DNA of 64,000 bases from Caulobacter vibrioides (GCA_001449105.1 LNIY01000076.1:1-64000), one strand, 5' to 3'. Numbered from the stretch's first letter, positions 18,599 through 30,762 are shown. Notes: generated from the sequence alone by a model not told the origin. Translations and numbers: made by a program.

Positions 18599-19248
18599 CC
18601 CTTGGTCTGGCGCGCCCGCAGGGCGGTGGACGAGGCGAAGTTCAGCGGGCCGGTGAGGTAGACCCAGGCCGGGACGTCGGCGTCGGCGATGGTCGCCGCG
18701 GCGCTGGCCGGGCGGCGGGCGAAGGCGAAGCGGCGGGCGGCCGGCGAGCTGCGCGCCTTGAGCGCCGCCCACGGCCGCGAGACCACGGCCACCGGAACCT
18801 CGCGCATGATCTGGGTCCAGCCGCGCCAGCGGTGGAAGGTGGCCAGGCTGTCGGCGCCCATCACCCAGACGAACTTCACGCCCGGGAAGCGGGCCTTCAG
18901 CACGCGCAGGGTGTCGATCGTGTACTGCGAGCCCAGCCGCGTCTCGGCGTCGGACACGATCATGCTGGAGCCGCGCGCCCAGCGGCGGGCCTCGTCCATG
19001 CGCTCGGCCAGGGGGCGGGTCTCGCGCGAGGACTTCAGCGGGTTCTGCGGCGAGACCAGCCAGATCACCTTGTCGAGGTTCAGGCGATGCAAGGCCGTCT
19101 CGGCCACGTGGGCATGGCCCTCGTGCGCCGGGTTGAAGCTGCCGCCGAACAGCCCGACGCGCATGCCCGGCTCCAGGTGGAAGCCGAGGCGATGGGCGCT
19201 GGGGCGGCCGGCCTCAGGGACGAGTCTGGCCGGTCCCGCGAACCACAT
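18595..19248 (-). CDS. nadD: Nicotinate-nucleotide adenylyltransferase
   Basis: 217 residues. Converts nicotinate mononucleotide to deamido-NAD in NAD synthesis. Seen: [18 protein letters not shown] (nucleotidyltransferase HxGH), VWVMGADSL near 130, and the SSTALR motif near the C-terminus. The ATG at 19248 overlaps the end of proA by 35 bp and gives a 28-residue leader before MRVGLFGG; the internal ATG before RVGLFGG has GGAG six bases upstream and is the main alternative. It is co-directional with proA and rsfS. Confidence 0.95.
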   Translation of the reverse strand: MWFAGPARLVPEAGRPSAHRLGFHLEPGMRVGLFGGSFNPAHEGHAHVAETALHRLNLDKVIWLVSPQNPLKSSRETRPLAERMDEARRWARGSSMIVSDAETRLGSQYTIDTLRVLKARFPGVKFVWVMGADSLATFHRWRGWTQIMREVPVAVVSRPWAALKARSSPAARRFAFARRPASAAATIADADVPAWVYLTGPLNFASSTALRARQTKG

Positions 19249-20488
19249 ACTTGAACGTCGTCAGTTGCTCGGCCCCGACCGGGCCGCGGGCATGAAGCTT
19301 GTCGGTGGCGATGCCGATCTCGGCCCCGAAGCCGAACTCGCCGCCATCGGCGAACTGGGTGGAGGCGTTGACCAGCACGATGGCGCTGTCGACCTTGGCG
19401 ATGAACGCCTCGGCGGCGGCGCCGTCCTCGGTCACGATGGCGTCGGTGTGGCCCGAGCCGTAGGTGGCGATGTGTTCGGCCGCGCCCTCGACGCCGTCGA
19501 CCACGGCCACGGCGATGATCGGGGCCAGGTACTCGGTGGTCCAGTCCTCGACCGTGGCGGCCTTCAGGTCGGGCTCGATGGCGCGGGCGGCCGCGTCGCC
19601 GCGGATCTCGCAGCCGGCCCTGATCAGCACGTCGGCGATCGGCGGCAGCAGCCTGCCGGCCGCGGCGCGGTCGATCAGCAGGGTCTCGGCCGAGCCGCAC
19701 ACCGAGACGCGGCGCATCTTGGCGTTCAGCACGATGTCGGCGGCCTTCTTCAGGTCGGCGGCTTCGTGCACGAAGACGTGGTTGAGGCCTTCCAGGTGGC
19801 CCAGAACCGGGGCGCGGGCCTCGGCCTGGACGCGGGCGACCAGGCTCTTGCCGCCGCGCGGGATGATCAGGTCGATCGACCGGTCCAGGCCCGACAGGAT
19901 GGCGCCGACGGCGGCGCGGTCGGTGGTGCGGACCATCTGCACGACCTGCGGCGGCAGGCCGGCGGCGGTCAGGCCCTTCAGCACCGCGCCGTGGATGGCG
20001 AGGTTGGACTCGATGCACTCCGACCCGCCGCGCAGGATCACCGCGTTGCCCGACCGCAGGGTCAGGGCGGCGGCGTCGGCCGTCACGTTGGGTCGGCTCT
20101 CGTAGATCATGGCGATGACGCCGATCGGCGTGCGCACGCGGGCGATGTCCAGGCCGTTGGGCCGGGTCCAGCGCGAGGTTTCCACGCCGAGCGGGTCGGG
20201 GATCGCGGCCACGGCCTCGACACCGGCGGCCACGCCTTCCAGGCGCTGCTCGTTCAGCATCAGCCGCTCGATCATCGGCGGGGTCAGGCCGTTCTTGCCG
20301 GCCTTCTCCAGGTCGCGGGCGTTGGCGGCGAGGATGGCCGGCGCGTCGGCGCGGATGGCGGCGGCGATGGCGGCGAGGGCGGCGGTGCGCTGGGCTGGCG
20401 TGGCGAGGCGCAGCGCGCGCGCGCCCTCGCGGGCCGCCTGGCCCATCGCCGTCATCGTCGCCTGCAGGCCCCCGGCCGCGTCGTCCAT
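19214..20488 (-). CDS. proA: Gamma-glutamyl phosphate reductase
   Basis: 424 residues. Second enzyme of proline synthesis: NADPH-dependent reduction of gamma-glutamyl phosphate to glutamate semialdehyde. Aldehyde-dehydrogenase fold with the family blocks [31 protein letters not shown] and the active-site cysteine in VSVCGSAET near 268. The C-terminal [20 protein letters not shown] is complete. proB is 3 kb further on, in the obgE-proB pair, so proA and proB are not adjacent. Confidence 0.97.
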   Translation of the reverse strand: MDDAAGGLQATMTAMGQAAREGARALRLATPAQRTAALAAIAAAIRADAPAILAANARDLEKAGKNGLTPPMIERLMLNEQRLEGVAAGVEAVAAIPDPLGVETSRWTRPNGLDIARVRTPIGVIAMIYESRPNVTADAAALTLRSGNAVILRGGSECIESNLAIHGAVLKGLTAAGLPPQVVQMVRTTDRAAVGAILSGLDRSIDLIIPRGGKSLVARVQAEARAPVLGHLEGLNHVFVHEAADLKKAADIVLNAKMRRVSVCGSAETLLIDRAAAGRLLPPIADVLIRAGCEIRGDAAARAIEPDLKAATVEDWTTEYLAPIIAVAVVDGVEGAAEHIATYGSGHTDAIVTEDGAAAEAFIAKVDSAIVLVNASTQFADGGEFGFGAEIGIATDKLHARGPVGAEQLTTFKYVVRGTGQTRP

Positions 20489-20576
20489 GGCTCGTCCGTC
20501 CCCGGATATGCTCAGAGTGAGCCTTACCTAGGCGCTTTGAAGCGTGGGGGGAATGGAGAAAAGGCCGGGGCCGTCG

Positions 20577-21593
20577 TCAGCGGGGCTGCGAGGGTTCGGG
20601 CGTTTCGGCGATCAGGTCGCGGACCCGGAAGCCGAAGCCGTTCTCGCGCGTCCACAGGATCGTCATCGGGATCCGCGGCTTGGCCCCATAGGCGTCGAGC
20701 GGGCCGTCGACCTGGATCGCGCCTTCCATGCGCACCCGGTCGGCGGTCTCGCCATGGACCCGCCGGACCTGGAACCGGGCCTCCCCGGCCTTGGCAGCCC
20801 AGACCTCGGCGGCGCGGATCGGGCCTTCCACCGGCGCTTCGCCGGGCCAGGCCAGCCGGATCTTGTCGTGGAACAGATAGGCCTGCGAGCGGGCGAAGTC
20901 CGGGCCGCGCGGGTTGGCGAACCAGGGCGTATTCCAGACATTCAGGGCCTCGGCCGCCGCCGCCCGGTCGCCGCTCAGCAGGCCGCACTGGGCCAGCTGT
21001 CGGACGGGGCCCAGGTCCCGGTCGTCGATCATCGCGCAGGCGGGCATTTCGGCGACGGCAGCCTGGGCCAGCCGGGCGGCGAAGGCGTAGGCGAGGGTGG
21101 GTTCGATCGGGCAGGAGCCGCCGGCCTTGCGCCGGATCCGGCCGTCGGCGTCCACCGCCTCGACCGTCGCCGACCACGGATGCAGGCAGAAGAGCGGCGC
21201 CGTCGCCGGGTTGGCCGGCGGCCTGGGCTGAAGATCGCGGTCGAAGACGGCGCCGGCCTGCACGAGATCGTTCCAGGCGCGGGCAGAGACGACGGCCGTC
21301 AGGGGCCTGGTCGATCCCATGCGCACCTCGACGCGCGGCTCCTCGCCGGGGGCGCGGATGAAGGCGATCACGCCGGCGTCCCTGTCGTAGCCGTCGACGA
21401 ACGCCGCGCGCATCACCCGCGCCTTGTTCGCGGCCAGGGTTTCGAGGGGCGCGCCGCCCTGGCGGACGAACGGATCCTTGATCGCGGCGGCGGACGCCTT
21501 CGCCGGGGCCGCGGGCTGGGCGAGGGCGTCGCCGGCCAGGCCGAAGCCGACCAGGGCCGCGAACGTCGCGAGGGCTCTACTGACAGTGGTCAT
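20577..21593 (-). CDS. Secreted hypothetical protein
   Basis: 338 residues from the ATG at 21593. Signal peptide (ALATFAALVGFGLAGDALA). The mature protein carries cysteines at FCLHPW, SCPIEP, MPACAMID and AQCGLL, and a C-terminal beta-rich half. I do not recognise the family; composition and size suggest a periplasmic protein of unknown role. It is in the same direction as proA, 88 bp upstream of it. Confidence 0.72.
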   Translation of the reverse strand: MTTVSRALATFAALVGFGLAGDALAQPAAPAKASAAAIKDPFVRQGGAPLETLAANKARVMRAAFVDGYDRDAGVIAFIRAPGEEPRVEVRMGSTRPLTAVVSARAWNDLVQAGAVFDRDLQPRPPANPATAPLFCLHPWSATVEAVDADGRIRRKAGGSCPIEPTLAYAFAARLAQAAVAEMPACAMIDDRDLGPVRQLAQCGLLSGDRAAAAEALNVWNTPWFANPRGPDFARSQAYLFHDKIRLAWPGEAPVEGPIRAAEVWAAKAGEARFQVRRVHGETADRVRMEGAIQVDGPLDAYGAKPRIPMTILWTRENGFGFRVRDLIAETPEPSQPR

Positions 21594-21710
21594 GCGGCCA
21601 CGATGCAAGCGCCCATGGTGCAGGTCAATCGCGACTCCGAGGCGACCGCCGTCTCGTCGCCAGGCGGCCTCGCGGCGCGCGTTTCGGATCGGATCGCATG
21701 TCGTGTTCTC

Positions 21711-21725
21711 CTGACATGATGTCAG
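21711..21725. promoter_or_regulatory. Interrupted palindrome, possible operator of the membrane protein/HTH pair
   Basis: CTGACAT, one base, ATGTCAG: perfect seven-base arms. A further TTGACATGACA follows at 21727-21737. The site lies 57 bp before the ATG at 21782 and may bind the HTH protein encoded two genes on. Confidence 0.5.
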
Positions 21726-21781
21726 GTTGACATGACATTTCGGCCGTGTCAGGTTTGCCTTACATCAACGGGAGGCGAGCC

Positions 21782-22186
21782 ATGCTGGCCATCGGCAAGT
21801 TCCACACCACGGCGCACAGGCGCTACGTGATCCGCACCATGGCGTTCATGATCCCCTACGTGCTGGTCAATGTGGGCGCGATCTTCGGCGCCTTCGACGA
21901 CATCAAGACGCCGGTGGCGGCCTGGGCGCTGGCCCTGGTGGTGTCGGCGCCGGTGGTCGGGCAGATCTGGGCGACCCTGGCCCTGATGGCCGAGTCCGAC
22001 GAGTTCGTGCGCGCCCTGGTCGCCCGGCAGTTCATCGTCGCCTCGGGCGTGGCCATGGCCCTGTTCTCGGTCTGGGGTTTCGGCGAGAGCTACGCCCACG
22101 CCCCGCACCTGCCGGGCTGGCTGATCTATCCGTTGTTCTGGGCCGTGTTCGGGGTGGTCTCGCCCTTCATCCGGAGCACGCGATGA
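21782..22186 (+). CDS. Four-helix membrane protein paired with an HTH regulator
   Basis: 134 residues from the ATG at 21782, which has GGAGGCGAGCC directly upstream. Four hydrophobic segments (about 20-40, 47-68, 85-105, 112-130) with a polar N-terminus (KFHTTAHRRYVIRTM). Small four-helix proteins next to YgzD-type HTH regulators are common, but their role is unknown. The stop overlaps the start of the regulator (ATGA), so translation is coupled. Confidence 0.75.
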   Translation: MLAIGKFHTTAHRRYVIRTMAFMIPYVLVNVGAIFGAFDDIKTPVAAWALALVVSAPVVGQIWATLALMAESDEFVRALVARQFIVASGVAMALFSVWGFGESYAHAPHLPGWLIYPLFWAVFGVVSPFIRSTR

Positions 22187-22383
22187 AGAACCGCCTGAAG
22201 CTGCTGCGCGTCGAGCGCGGCTGGACCCAGGAACAGCTCGGCCAGCAACTGAACGTCTCGCGCCAGGCGGTCAACGCCCTGGAGACCGAGAAACACGACC
22301 CGTCCCTCGATCTCGCCTACCGCATCGCCGCCGTCTTCGAGCGGCCGATCGAAGAGATCTTCGAGAACCCGCACGTCCGCTGA
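22183..22383 (+). CDS. XRE/Cro-CI type helix-turn-helix regulator
   Basis: 66 residues, only an HTH domain: KNRLKLLRVERGWTQEQLGQ, then QLNVSRQAVNALE (recognition helix) and DPSLDLAYRIAAVF. This length and sequence are typical of the YgzD/XRE group (PF01381 fold). Probably a dimeric repressor of its own two-gene operon; the palindrome at 21711-21725 is the obvious candidate site. Confidence 0.92.
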   Translation: MKNRLKLLRVERGWTQEQLGQQLNVSRQAVNALETEKHDPSLDLAYRIAAVFERPIEEIFENPHVR

Positions 22384-22413
22384 GGACGTTCCCCTGAACG
22401 TTAGGAGACCCCC

Positions 22414-23349
22414 ATGTCGCTCGCCTTCCTCGGCGGCCGCGCGGTCGCGCGCGCCCTCGTCATCGTCCTGACCGCCCTGCTGGGCCTCGGGATCGCCGTT
22501 TCGGTCGCCCGGGCCGAGCCCGCCGCCCAGCCGGCCGCCCAGCCCGCCTACGTCGCCGACCGTCTGACGGTCGAGGTGGTGGGGCAGGGGCCCGACGTGA
22601 TCCTGGTTCCGGGCCTGGCGTCCTCCCGCGAGGTTTTCCGGCCGCTGGCCGACAGGCTGAAGGCCACGCACCGCGTGCACCTGGTGCAGCTGTCGGGCTT
22701 CGCCGGCCAGGCCTGGACCGGGGGCGAGGGTCCCTTCGTCGACCCGGCGGTCGAGGCGTTGGCGGCCTATGTCCGCTCGGCGGGCCTGAAGCAGCCGGCG
22801 GTGATCGGCCACTCGATGGGCGGGTTGTCGGGCCTGCTGCTGGCCCAGCGCCACCCCGAACTGGTCGGTCGGCTGATGACCGTCGACACCCTGCCGTTCT
22901 ACAGCGCCATGTTCGGTCCGACGGCGACGGCGCAGAGCGCCAAGCCCTTCGCCGAGCGCATGGCCGCCGACGTCCTGTCGGCCAGCCCCGAGGCCTTCGC
23001 CGCCCAGCAGGCGGCCGCCGCCAAGGGCCTGTCGCGCACCCCGGCTGCGCAGGAGGCCATCGTCGCCTGGTCGCTGGCCTCCGACCGCAAGGCCGTGGCC
23101 AAGGCGATCTCGGAGGTGATGACCCTGGACGCCCGCCCGGGCCTGGCGGCGATGAAGACCCCGGTCACCGCCCTCTACGCCGTCGACGCCGAGGGCGCGC
23201 TGCCGCCGGCCGTAGTCGGGGCGCTGTGGATGCGCGAGTACGACGCCCTGCGCGGGGTGAAGCTGGTGCGGATCGAGGCCAGCCGCCACTTCATCATGGC
23301 CGACCAGCCGGAAGCGTTCGCCAAGGCGGTGGAAGGGTTTCTGAAATAA
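22414..23349 (+). CDS. Alpha/beta hydrolase with N-terminal membrane/signal segment
   Basis: 311 residues. The N-terminal hydrophobic segment (ALVIVLTALLGLGIAVSVARA) is a signal peptide or anchor. The hydrolase core follows: VILVPGLASSREVF (oxyanion), GHSMGGLSG (nucleophile near 133), an acid near 235-255, and ASRHFIM (His near 292). Probably periplasmic, and 30 bp after the HTH gene, so it may share its transcript. Substrate unknown. Confidence 0.87.
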   Translation: MSLAFLGGRAVARALVIVLTALLGLGIAVSVARAEPAAQPAAQPAYVADRLTVEVVGQGPDVILVPGLASSREVFRPLADRLKATHRVHLVQLSGFAGQAWTGGEGPFVDPAVEALAAYVRSAGLKQPAVIGHSMGGLSGLLLAQRHPELVGRLMTVDTLPFYSAMFGPTATAQSAKPFAERMAADVLSASPEAFAAQQAAAAKGLSRTPAAQEAIVAWSLASDRKAVAKAISEVMTLDARPGLAAMKTPVTALYAVDAEGALPPAVVGALWMREYDALRGVKLVRIEASRHFIMADQPEAFAKAVEGFLK

Positions 23350-23350
23350 T

Positions 23351-23540
23351 CCCTCTCCCTGTGGGAGAGGTGTCGGCGAAGCCGACGGAGAGGGGAGGGG
23401 CTGATGAGCGTCCGCCACAGCGGAAGCTGAAAACGGCCCCCTCCGGCCCTTCGGGCGACCTCCCCCAGAGGGGGGAGGATCCAGTCAGCAGGATGCTCCC
23501 CCTCTGGGGGGAGCTGTCGGCAAGGCCGACTGAGGGGGTC
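23351..23540. repeat. Palindromic repeats, family A (one single plus one pair)
   Basis: A first unit at 23351-23400 (CCCTCTCCCTGTGGGAGAGG with hairpin GTCGGCGAAGCCGAC) is followed at 23437-23540 by a head-to-head pair with the usual CCCCCAGAGGGGG cores. It separates the convergent hydrolase and proB genes. Confidence 0.85.
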
Positions 23541-23541
23541 T

Positions 23542-25880
<2,339 letters not shown>

Positions 25881-25950
25881 TTAAACACGGGGTGCGACAA
25901 ACGGTCTCGGGGCGAAAATTCTCTATTTCTCGTGGGAGGGGAGGCGTCCG

Positions 25951-26910
25951 TTGTCGACGGAAGCGAACGTCAGGGATGAACTCGATCAGGACCTCAAGGA
26001 CCTGACGCTGCAGACGCTGTGCCGCAAATATGCGGGCGAGGCGTCCATCCATCGCAATATCCTGATGAGCCGCGGCACCGGCGTGACCGGGACGTGGCGC
26101 GACTTCCGCGCCTTCCTCGGCGACATCGGCACGCGGCCGTCCGAGAACCACGTTCTGGTGCTGATCAACCGGCTGGAGCGCACCTACGGCCCGGGCCGCG
26201 CCCGCTGGATGACGGCCGAAGAGCAGGCCGCCCACGAAGCCGACTTCGACCGCGTTCAGGCCGAGAAGAAGCGCGAGGCGCAGAAGATCGAGCACGAGGC
26301 CGCCGCCATCCGTCGCGCCAAGGCCCCCAACGCCCCCAATTTCGGTCAGTTCACGCCGATGGCCGGCCAGCAGGTCAGCTTCACCGACGTGGCCAGGAAG
26401 CTGAACATCCCGGTCGCGGCCCTGTCCAAGACCATGGCCGGCGGCCGCAGCGCCGACGAACTGGTCAAGCGCGCGGCCAGCGCCGCCGAGGTGATCAACA
26501 CCGAGGCCAGCTGGCTGCCGCCGGACCCGGCCCGCAAGGCCAACTTCTTCGAGGCCTTCCGCATCTGGCACATGCAGGTGCAGCCGCAGTTCAGCCGCGC
26601 GGCCACCCCGACCTTCCTGTTCCTCTACATCGCCCTGCCGGTGATGAAGGAATGCCGCGACGAACTGGTCGACCTGAACCTGTGGAACCCGCTGGGCCAG
26701 CGCGCGCTGACCGCCCGCGACAACCACATCTCGTGGAAGAAGTACTGCGAGTTCATGCCCCGCGCCCAGGTGGCGATGATGGAGATCCCCATCTACGCGA
26801 CCTACTCGCTGCTGTCGGACCTCGACGCGCTGTGCGAGCGCATCGTCACCGCCGAAAAGCGCTTCCGCGAGGGCCCGCAGAAGGTGATCCACACGCACCG
26901 GGCGGCTTGA
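25951..26910 (+). CDS. Hypothetical cytoplasmic protein
   Basis: 319 residues from a TTG start at 25951, preceded by the purine-rich GGGAGGGGAGG. No signal peptide or membrane helix. A charged helical N-terminal third ([20 protein letters not shown], then a Glu/Arg/Lys-rich helix near 85-110), then [20 protein letters not shown] and a conserved-looking Trp-rich C-terminal half ([32 protein letters not shown]). No recognised family. Divergent from obgE across a 214-bp gap. Confidence 0.75.
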   Translation: MSTEANVRDELDQDLKDLTLQTLCRKYAGEASIHRNILMSRGTGVTGTWRDFRAFLGDIGTRPSENHVLVLINRLERTYGPGRARWMTAEEQAAHEADFDRVQAEKKREAQKIEHEAAAIRRAKAPNAPNFGQFTPMAGQQVSFTDVARKLNIPVAALSKTMAGGRSADELVKRAASAAEVINTEASWLPPDPARKANFFEAFRIWHMQVQPQFSRAATPTFLFLYIALPVMKECRDELVDLNLWNPLGQRALTARDNHISWKKYCEFMPRAQVAMMEIPIYATYSLLSDLDALCERIVTAEKRFREGPQKVIHTHRAA

Positions 26911-27010
26911 CCCCCTCAGTCGGCTTCGCCGACAGCTCCCCCAGAGGGGGAGCATCTGTCTTGCTAGATCCTCCCCCTCTGGGGGAGGTGGCCCGGAGGG
27001 CCGGAGGGGG
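26911..27010. repeat. Palindromic repeat pair, family A
   Basis: Head-to-head units with CCCCCAGAGGGGG cores and hairpins GTCGGCTTCGCCGAC and GGCCCGGAGGGCC fill the whole gap between two converging genes, beginning right after a TGA stop. Confidence 0.85.
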
Positions 27011-28018
27011 TCAGCGCGGCGCCTTCAGCCCCGTCTTCACGACCGCCTCGCGGTCGATCGTCAGCCAGCCGTCCTTGACCTTCAGCTCGCCCAGCTGGAT
27101 CACCGTGCGCTGGTTCCAGACGGGATCGGTCCTGGCTTCCTCTTCCTTGCCCTGGCCAACGAAGTAGTAGAGCAGCGCCCGGCCGTCGTTGACGACCACG
27201 TCGGGGTGGTGGCCCAGGTCGCGATCGGTGGCCTGGCTGCCGGGCTTGTCGAGGATGAAGCCCGGCTGGCGCTCCCAGGTGACGGCGTCCTTGCTGCGCA
27301 GCACCGCCAGGCCCTTCCAGGCGTCGGCGATCATCCACCAGGCGCCTTCGAAGAAGAACACCTTGGGGCCCTCGCCGGCGAAGTCGGCGACGAAGTCGGG
27401 CTGGCGGGTCCAGGACTTCAGGTCCGGGCTGTCGGCGAAGAAGATCCGGCTGTCCTTGCGCTCGTCCTTGAACCACATCCGGTAGCCGCCCTGCGGGGCC
27501 TTGATGACGCCGGCGTCGATCACCCGGTCCGAGCCCAGCTCCAGCGTGTCGGCGCAGGACCAGGCCGCAAGGTCGGTCGAGGTCAGGTGAACGATCTCCG
27601 CGCCCGCCTCGGGCAGGTTCCAGCGGTGGAAGATCCCGGGCACCACGGTCAGGAACATGTGGTGGACGCCGTTCTCGGTGAAGATTTCAGGCGCCCACAG
27701 CGTCTGGCCGGTGCAGGCGGCGGGAATGGCGGCCGTGCCGGCATAGGTCCAGGCCAGGCCGTCCTTGGAGGTGGCCACGCCGATCGCGGTGGCGTGCAGC
27801 CAGGCGACGTCCTTGGGGTCTTCCAGTTTCAGGGTGGCGCGGCGGTTCGTGTAGAACATCCGCCACAGCTTGTCGGTCTTGTCCCAGGCGATGGCGACGT
27901 CGGCCGCGCCGTCGAACACCGGGTCGCGGTAGAGGGGCTTCTTGGCCTGGGCGAGGGCGGCGGCGGGCGTCAGCAGCGCCAGGGTCAGGGCCAGTCCGGT
28001 CAGAACGCGACGATGCAT
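27011..28018 (-). CDS. Secreted five-bladed beta-propeller glycosidase-like protein
   Basis: 335 residues from the ATG at 28018, with GGGAGG just upstream. Signal peptide ([18 protein letters not shown]). Repeated propeller motifs fit the GH32/43/62/68/117 superfamily: [80 protein letters not shown] is typical of GH43-like proteins. It probably acts on plant polysaccharide fragments in the periplasm or outside the cell; the substrate and whether all catalytic acids are present are unclear. Confidence 0.82.
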   Translation of the reverse strand: MHRRVLTGLALTLALLTPAAALAQAKKPLYRDPVFDGAADVAIAWDKTDKLWRMFYTNRRATLKLEDPKDVAWLHATAIGVATSKDGLAWTYAGTAAIPAACTGQTLWAPEIFTENGVHHMFLTVVPGIFHRWNLPEAGAEIVHLTSTDLAAWSCADTLELGSDRVIDAGVIKAPQGGYRMWFKDERKDSRIFFADSPDLKSWTRQPDFVADFAGEGPKVFFFEGAWWMIADAWKGLAVLRSKDAVTWERQPGFILDKPGSQATDRDLGHHPDVVVNDGRALLYYFVGQGKEEEARTDPVWNQRTVIQLGELKVKDGWLTIDREAVVKTGLKAPR

Positions 28019-28083
28019 GATGCCTCCCATATTATGGAGGTGCATCTTACATGATGCATTGAGTTTGCCCACCTGTGCCGAGT

Positions 28084-28248
28084 CCCTCTTCCATGGGGAG
28101 AGGGAGGGGTCCGCCGCGAAGCGGTGGGAGGGTGAGGGGTTACACCGTCCGCCGGGAAACCCAAGCCGAGCTTCATCCGGTGAGTTTGTTACCTCTCACC
28201 CTCCCACGCTTGCAGCGTGGGCCCCTCCCTCTCTCAAAGAGAGAGGGA
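28084..28248. repeat. Palindromic repeat, family C
   Basis: Left arm CCCTCTTCCATGGGGAGAGG...GGGAGGGTGAGGGG and right arm CTCACCCTCCCACGC...TCTCTCAAAGAGAGAGGG flank about 60 bp. The same arms frame the larger element at 49183-49503. Confidence 0.8.
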
Positions 28249-28256
28249 TCTAACCC

Positions 28257-28790
28257 CTAAGCCAGCCACACCATCATCCGCGTCGGCACGCTCTCGCCGC
28301 GCGACACGGAGTCCTTGGCCTCGACGACGCCGGTGTAGAGGAAGCCGGCCTTGACCAGCACCTGGCCCGAGGCGGGATTGTCGGCGAAGTGGCCGGCGAC
28401 GACCAGCTTGCGCCGCCAGTCGTGGGCGGCCCAGGACAGCGCGCCCTGCAGGGCTTCCGTCGCCAGGCCCCGGCCCCAGAACGGACGGCCGATCCAGTAG
28501 CCGACCTCGAGCCGACCCTCTTCGTTGGGGAAGAAGCCCAGCACGCCGACGACGCCGGCGTCTTCCAGGTCGATGGCGAAGGTGGCGTTGCGGTTCCAGT
28601 CCTGGGCCTGGACGCGGGACACGAATTCTTCCGCGTCGGCCTGGCCGTAGGGCCAGGGCATGCGGGTGGTCATCTTGGGGATGGCGTAGTCGGCGCCCAG
28701 GCTGGCGATGCGCGGCGCGTCGGACATGTCCGGAGCCCGCAAGGTCAGCCGCCGCGTCTCGATGACAGGGCTTCTTTCGATCACGCACAT
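28257..28790 (-). CDS. GNAT family N-acetyltransferase (RimJ-like)
   Basis: 177 residues. IETRRLTLRAPDMSDAPRI at the N-terminus and the acetyl-CoA loop FWGRGLATEAL near 105 are typical of the RimJ/RimL branch acting on protein N-termini or small amines. The ATG at 28790 has GGGAGACGCGCC upstream. The final third (AGHFADNPASGQVLVKAGFLYTG) is complete. The exact substrate cannot be assigned. Confidence 0.88.
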   Translation of the reverse strand: MCVIERSPVIETRRLTLRAPDMSDAPRIASLGADYAIPKMTTRMPWPYGQADAEEFVSRVQAQDWNRNATFAIDLEDAGVVGVLGFFPNEEGRLEVGYWIGRPFWGRGLATEALQGALSWAAHDWRRKLVVAGHFADNPASGQVLVKAGFLYTGVVEAKDSVSRGESVPTRMMVWLA

Positions 28791-28917
28791 GGCGCGTCTC
28801 CCTTTCCCGGCCCTTCTTCACGCGAGGCGCCGAATACTCCGACGCGCCTCAGATAGTGCGGGACCGTGACGCTCCAATTGCCTGGATGAGGCTTTTTCTG
28901 GAACGTGGACAAAACAA

Positions 28918-28950
28918 AAGCGGGGAGTCCGTCGTCCGGACTCCCCGCTT
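28918..28950 (-). terminator. Terminator of the rplU-rpmA operon
   Basis: A perfect 14-bp stem (28918-28931 with 28937-28950) with a five-base loop; on the minus strand it is followed by a T-rich run (TTGTTTTG). It lies 66 bp after the rpmA stop. Confidence 0.85.
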
Positions 28951-29015
28951 CGTATTCGTCGCGTCCGGATCGTCTTCTTGTGGAAGCACGATCCGAAGAG
29001 AGACTTCTGATCGTA

Positions 29016-29285
29016 CTATTCGGCGGCCTGGGCCACCGGGGCCACGGTCACGTAGGTACGGTTATGCTTCTTGGTCACGAAACCCACGGCGCCTTCGACG
29101 AGGGCGAAGAGGGTGTGATCCTTACCGATGCCAACGTTGGCGCCCGGGTAGAACTTGGTGCCGCGCTGACGCACGAGGATGTTGCCGGCGAGAACCTTCT
29201 CGCCGCCGAACTTCTTTACGCCAAGGCGCTTCGATTCCGAGTCGCGACCGTTGCTCGACGAGCCGCCAGATTTCTTGTGAGCCAT
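29016..29285 (-). CDS. rpmA: Ribosomal protein bL27
   Basis: 89 residues. [20 protein letters not shown] is the characteristic N-terminus that reaches the peptidyl-transferase centre; [20 protein letters not shown] follows. No N-terminal propeptide. It lies 78 bp downstream of rplU, the usual L21-L27 pair. Confidence 0.98.
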   Translation of the reverse strand: MAHKKSGGSSSNGRDSESKRLGVKKFGGEKVLAGNILVRQRGTKFYPGANVGIGKDHTLFALVEGAVGFVTKKHNRTYVTVAPVAQAAE

Positions 29286-29363
29286 GATGCTCTCCTAATC
29301 TTTGACCCCGGTTTCCGACGCGCGGACCTGGGTCAGATCAATCCAAAAAGATCCTGGCGGATC

Positions 29364-29876
29364 TTAAGCTTCAGCTTCCGGAGCGGGGGCGGCGGCCTTC
29401 TTCGGCGCGGCCTTCTTCTTCGGAGCGGGGGCGGCTTCAGCCTTGGCGGCCGGAGCTTCCGGGATGGTGGCCGGGACGGCGGCGTCGCCGAGACCGCGGG
29501 CGCGGGCGTCGAGGATGACCTTCGGGGTCAGATCGATCGTGCCTTCCCACTTGCTTTCCTTGCCGGCGCCGGCGACCGACGTCACGCGCAGGACCGTTTC
29601 GGTCTGGCGGTGACCGCGGGTGCGGCGGTAGCCCTGACGGCGGATCTTCTTGAAGATCTTCACCTTCTCGCCCTTGCGGGTTTCGATCAGGGTGGCGTTG
29701 ACGACGGCGCCGTCAACGGTGGGGGCGCCGACCGTCACGGCCTCGCCTTCGCCCAGCAGCAGAACTTCGCCAAAGGCGACTTCCGCGCCAGGTTGACCGT
29801 CGAGCTTCTCGACGACCAGCAGGTCGCCGGCTTGGACCCGGTACTGCTTGCCGCCGGTTTTGATGACCGCGTACAT
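29364..29876 (-). CDS. rplU: Ribosomal protein bL21 with an Ala/Lys-rich C-terminal tail
   Basis: 170 residues against about 103 in E. coli. The core starts MYAVIKTGGKQYRVQAGDLL and contains the family's RRQGYRRTRGHRQ block near 85. After about residue 120 comes an Ala/Pro/Lys tail (AAKAEAAPAPKKKAAPKKAA) of a kind also found on atpD and the hydrolase at 10140. It is read by a strong upstream promoter. Confidence 0.97.
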   Translation of the reverse strand: MYAVIKTGGKQYRVQAGDLLVVEKLDGQPGAEVAFGEVLLLGEGEAVTVGAPTVDGAVVNATLIETRKGEKVKIFKKIRRQGYRRTRGHRQTETVLRVTSVAGAGKESKWEGTIDLTPKVILDARARGLGDAAVPATIPEAPAAKAEAAPAPKKKAAPKKAAAPAPEAEA

Positions 29877-29954
29877 AGGTTAGCGCCTTAAATAACGTGC
29901 TGTTCGCAAAATACGGAACGCCCGCTAGGAAACCCGGCGGGCGAGAGGGGCGCA

Positions 29955-29982
29955 CTTATACCGTCGAAAGGCTGTGAGTCAA
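29955..29982 (-). promoter_or_regulatory. Promoter of rplU-rpmA
   Basis: On the minus strand TTGACT (29982-29977), a 16-base spacer and TATAAG (29960-29955), 79 bp upstream of the rplU ATG. A close match to the housekeeping consensus. Confidence 0.65.
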
Positions 29983-30045
29983 CGGCCAAGGACGCCTCTC
30001 AGGCTCTTGACGAGATTCAATATGCGGCCTCGCCACAGGCCCGGG

Positions 30046-30762
30046 TCAGTCGGCCATGGCGCTTTCGATCAGGGCGGCCTCGACCCGCCAAGTCTCGTCC
30101 TGGGGAACCTCAAGAAGCAGGGTTTCCAGCCGCGCCAGGACCGGCGGGCTGCGCAGCCAGAGCCGCACGGCCCTGGCTTCGGGGTGCGATTTGGCGGGAT
30201 CGTCGTGGCCGGAGCGCCGGAAGGCTTGGGACCTGACCGCCTCGACCAGATGCAGGGCCGCATTGATCGAGCCGGCGGTCAGCCAGGCGCCTAGAAGCGG
30301 CGAAGCGGATCCGCCCAGTTCGGCCAGCCCGATCAGCCAGGGCTCGGGGGTGGCCTGGTCGAGCGGCTCTTCGATCGCCTGCCGCGAGGCGGCGTCGAAA
30401 AGCTCCAGAACCGCCATCCGCTCGCGCTTCGGCCAGCCCTCGAAACCGGCATGGGCGATCTTGCCGGCCAGGCTTTCGGGCTCGACGCCGGCGCCTTCGC
30501 ACCCGCCGTCGACGGCGATGTCCAGGATCCGGGGCAGGAAGTGGCGATAGGCGCGATCGTCGCCCACCGTGCTGATCGCCACGGCGGCGTAGTAGCGGAT
30601 CTTCTCGCCAGGCAGGTCGCGGAGCGGCGCGGAGGATAGATCGGCAAGGATGCGGGCGGGGTCGCGATGCGGCGAGGCTTCCAGCGCGCCAGGGCGCGGA
30701 TATCGCGCGAACACGTCATAGGCCGCATCGAGGGCGGCTTGCAGCTCCGGACCGGGCGTCAT
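30046..30762 (-). CDS. Hypothetical protein
   Basis: 238 residues from the ATG at 30762 (another ATG at 30780 adds six residues). Soluble, mostly helical, no signal peptide. Blocks such as EKIRYYAAVAISTVGDDRAYRHF, LPRILDIAVDGG and ERMAVLELFDAASR look like a HEAT-like helical repeat protein. No family recognised. It is transcribed separately from rplU and is divergent from the membrane protein at 30810. Confidence 0.7.
   Translation of the reverse strand: MTPGPELQAALDAAYDVFARYPRPGALEASPHRDPARILADLSSAPLRDLPGEKIRYYAAVAISTVGDDRAYRHFLPRILDIAVDGGCEGAGVEPESLAGKIAHAGFEGWPKRERMAVLELFDAASRQAIEEPLDQATPEPWLIGLAELGGSASPLLGAWLTAGSINAALHLVEAVRSQAFRRSGHDDPAKSHPEARAVRLWLRSPPVLARLETLLLEVPQDETWRVEAALIESAMAD

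Noticed and set aside
28016-28065. Inverted repeat GATGCCTCC / GGAGGTGCATC upstream of the beta-propeller gene as an operator
   Set aside because: One arm contains the ribosome binding site and the symmetry is imperfect; it may be accidental.
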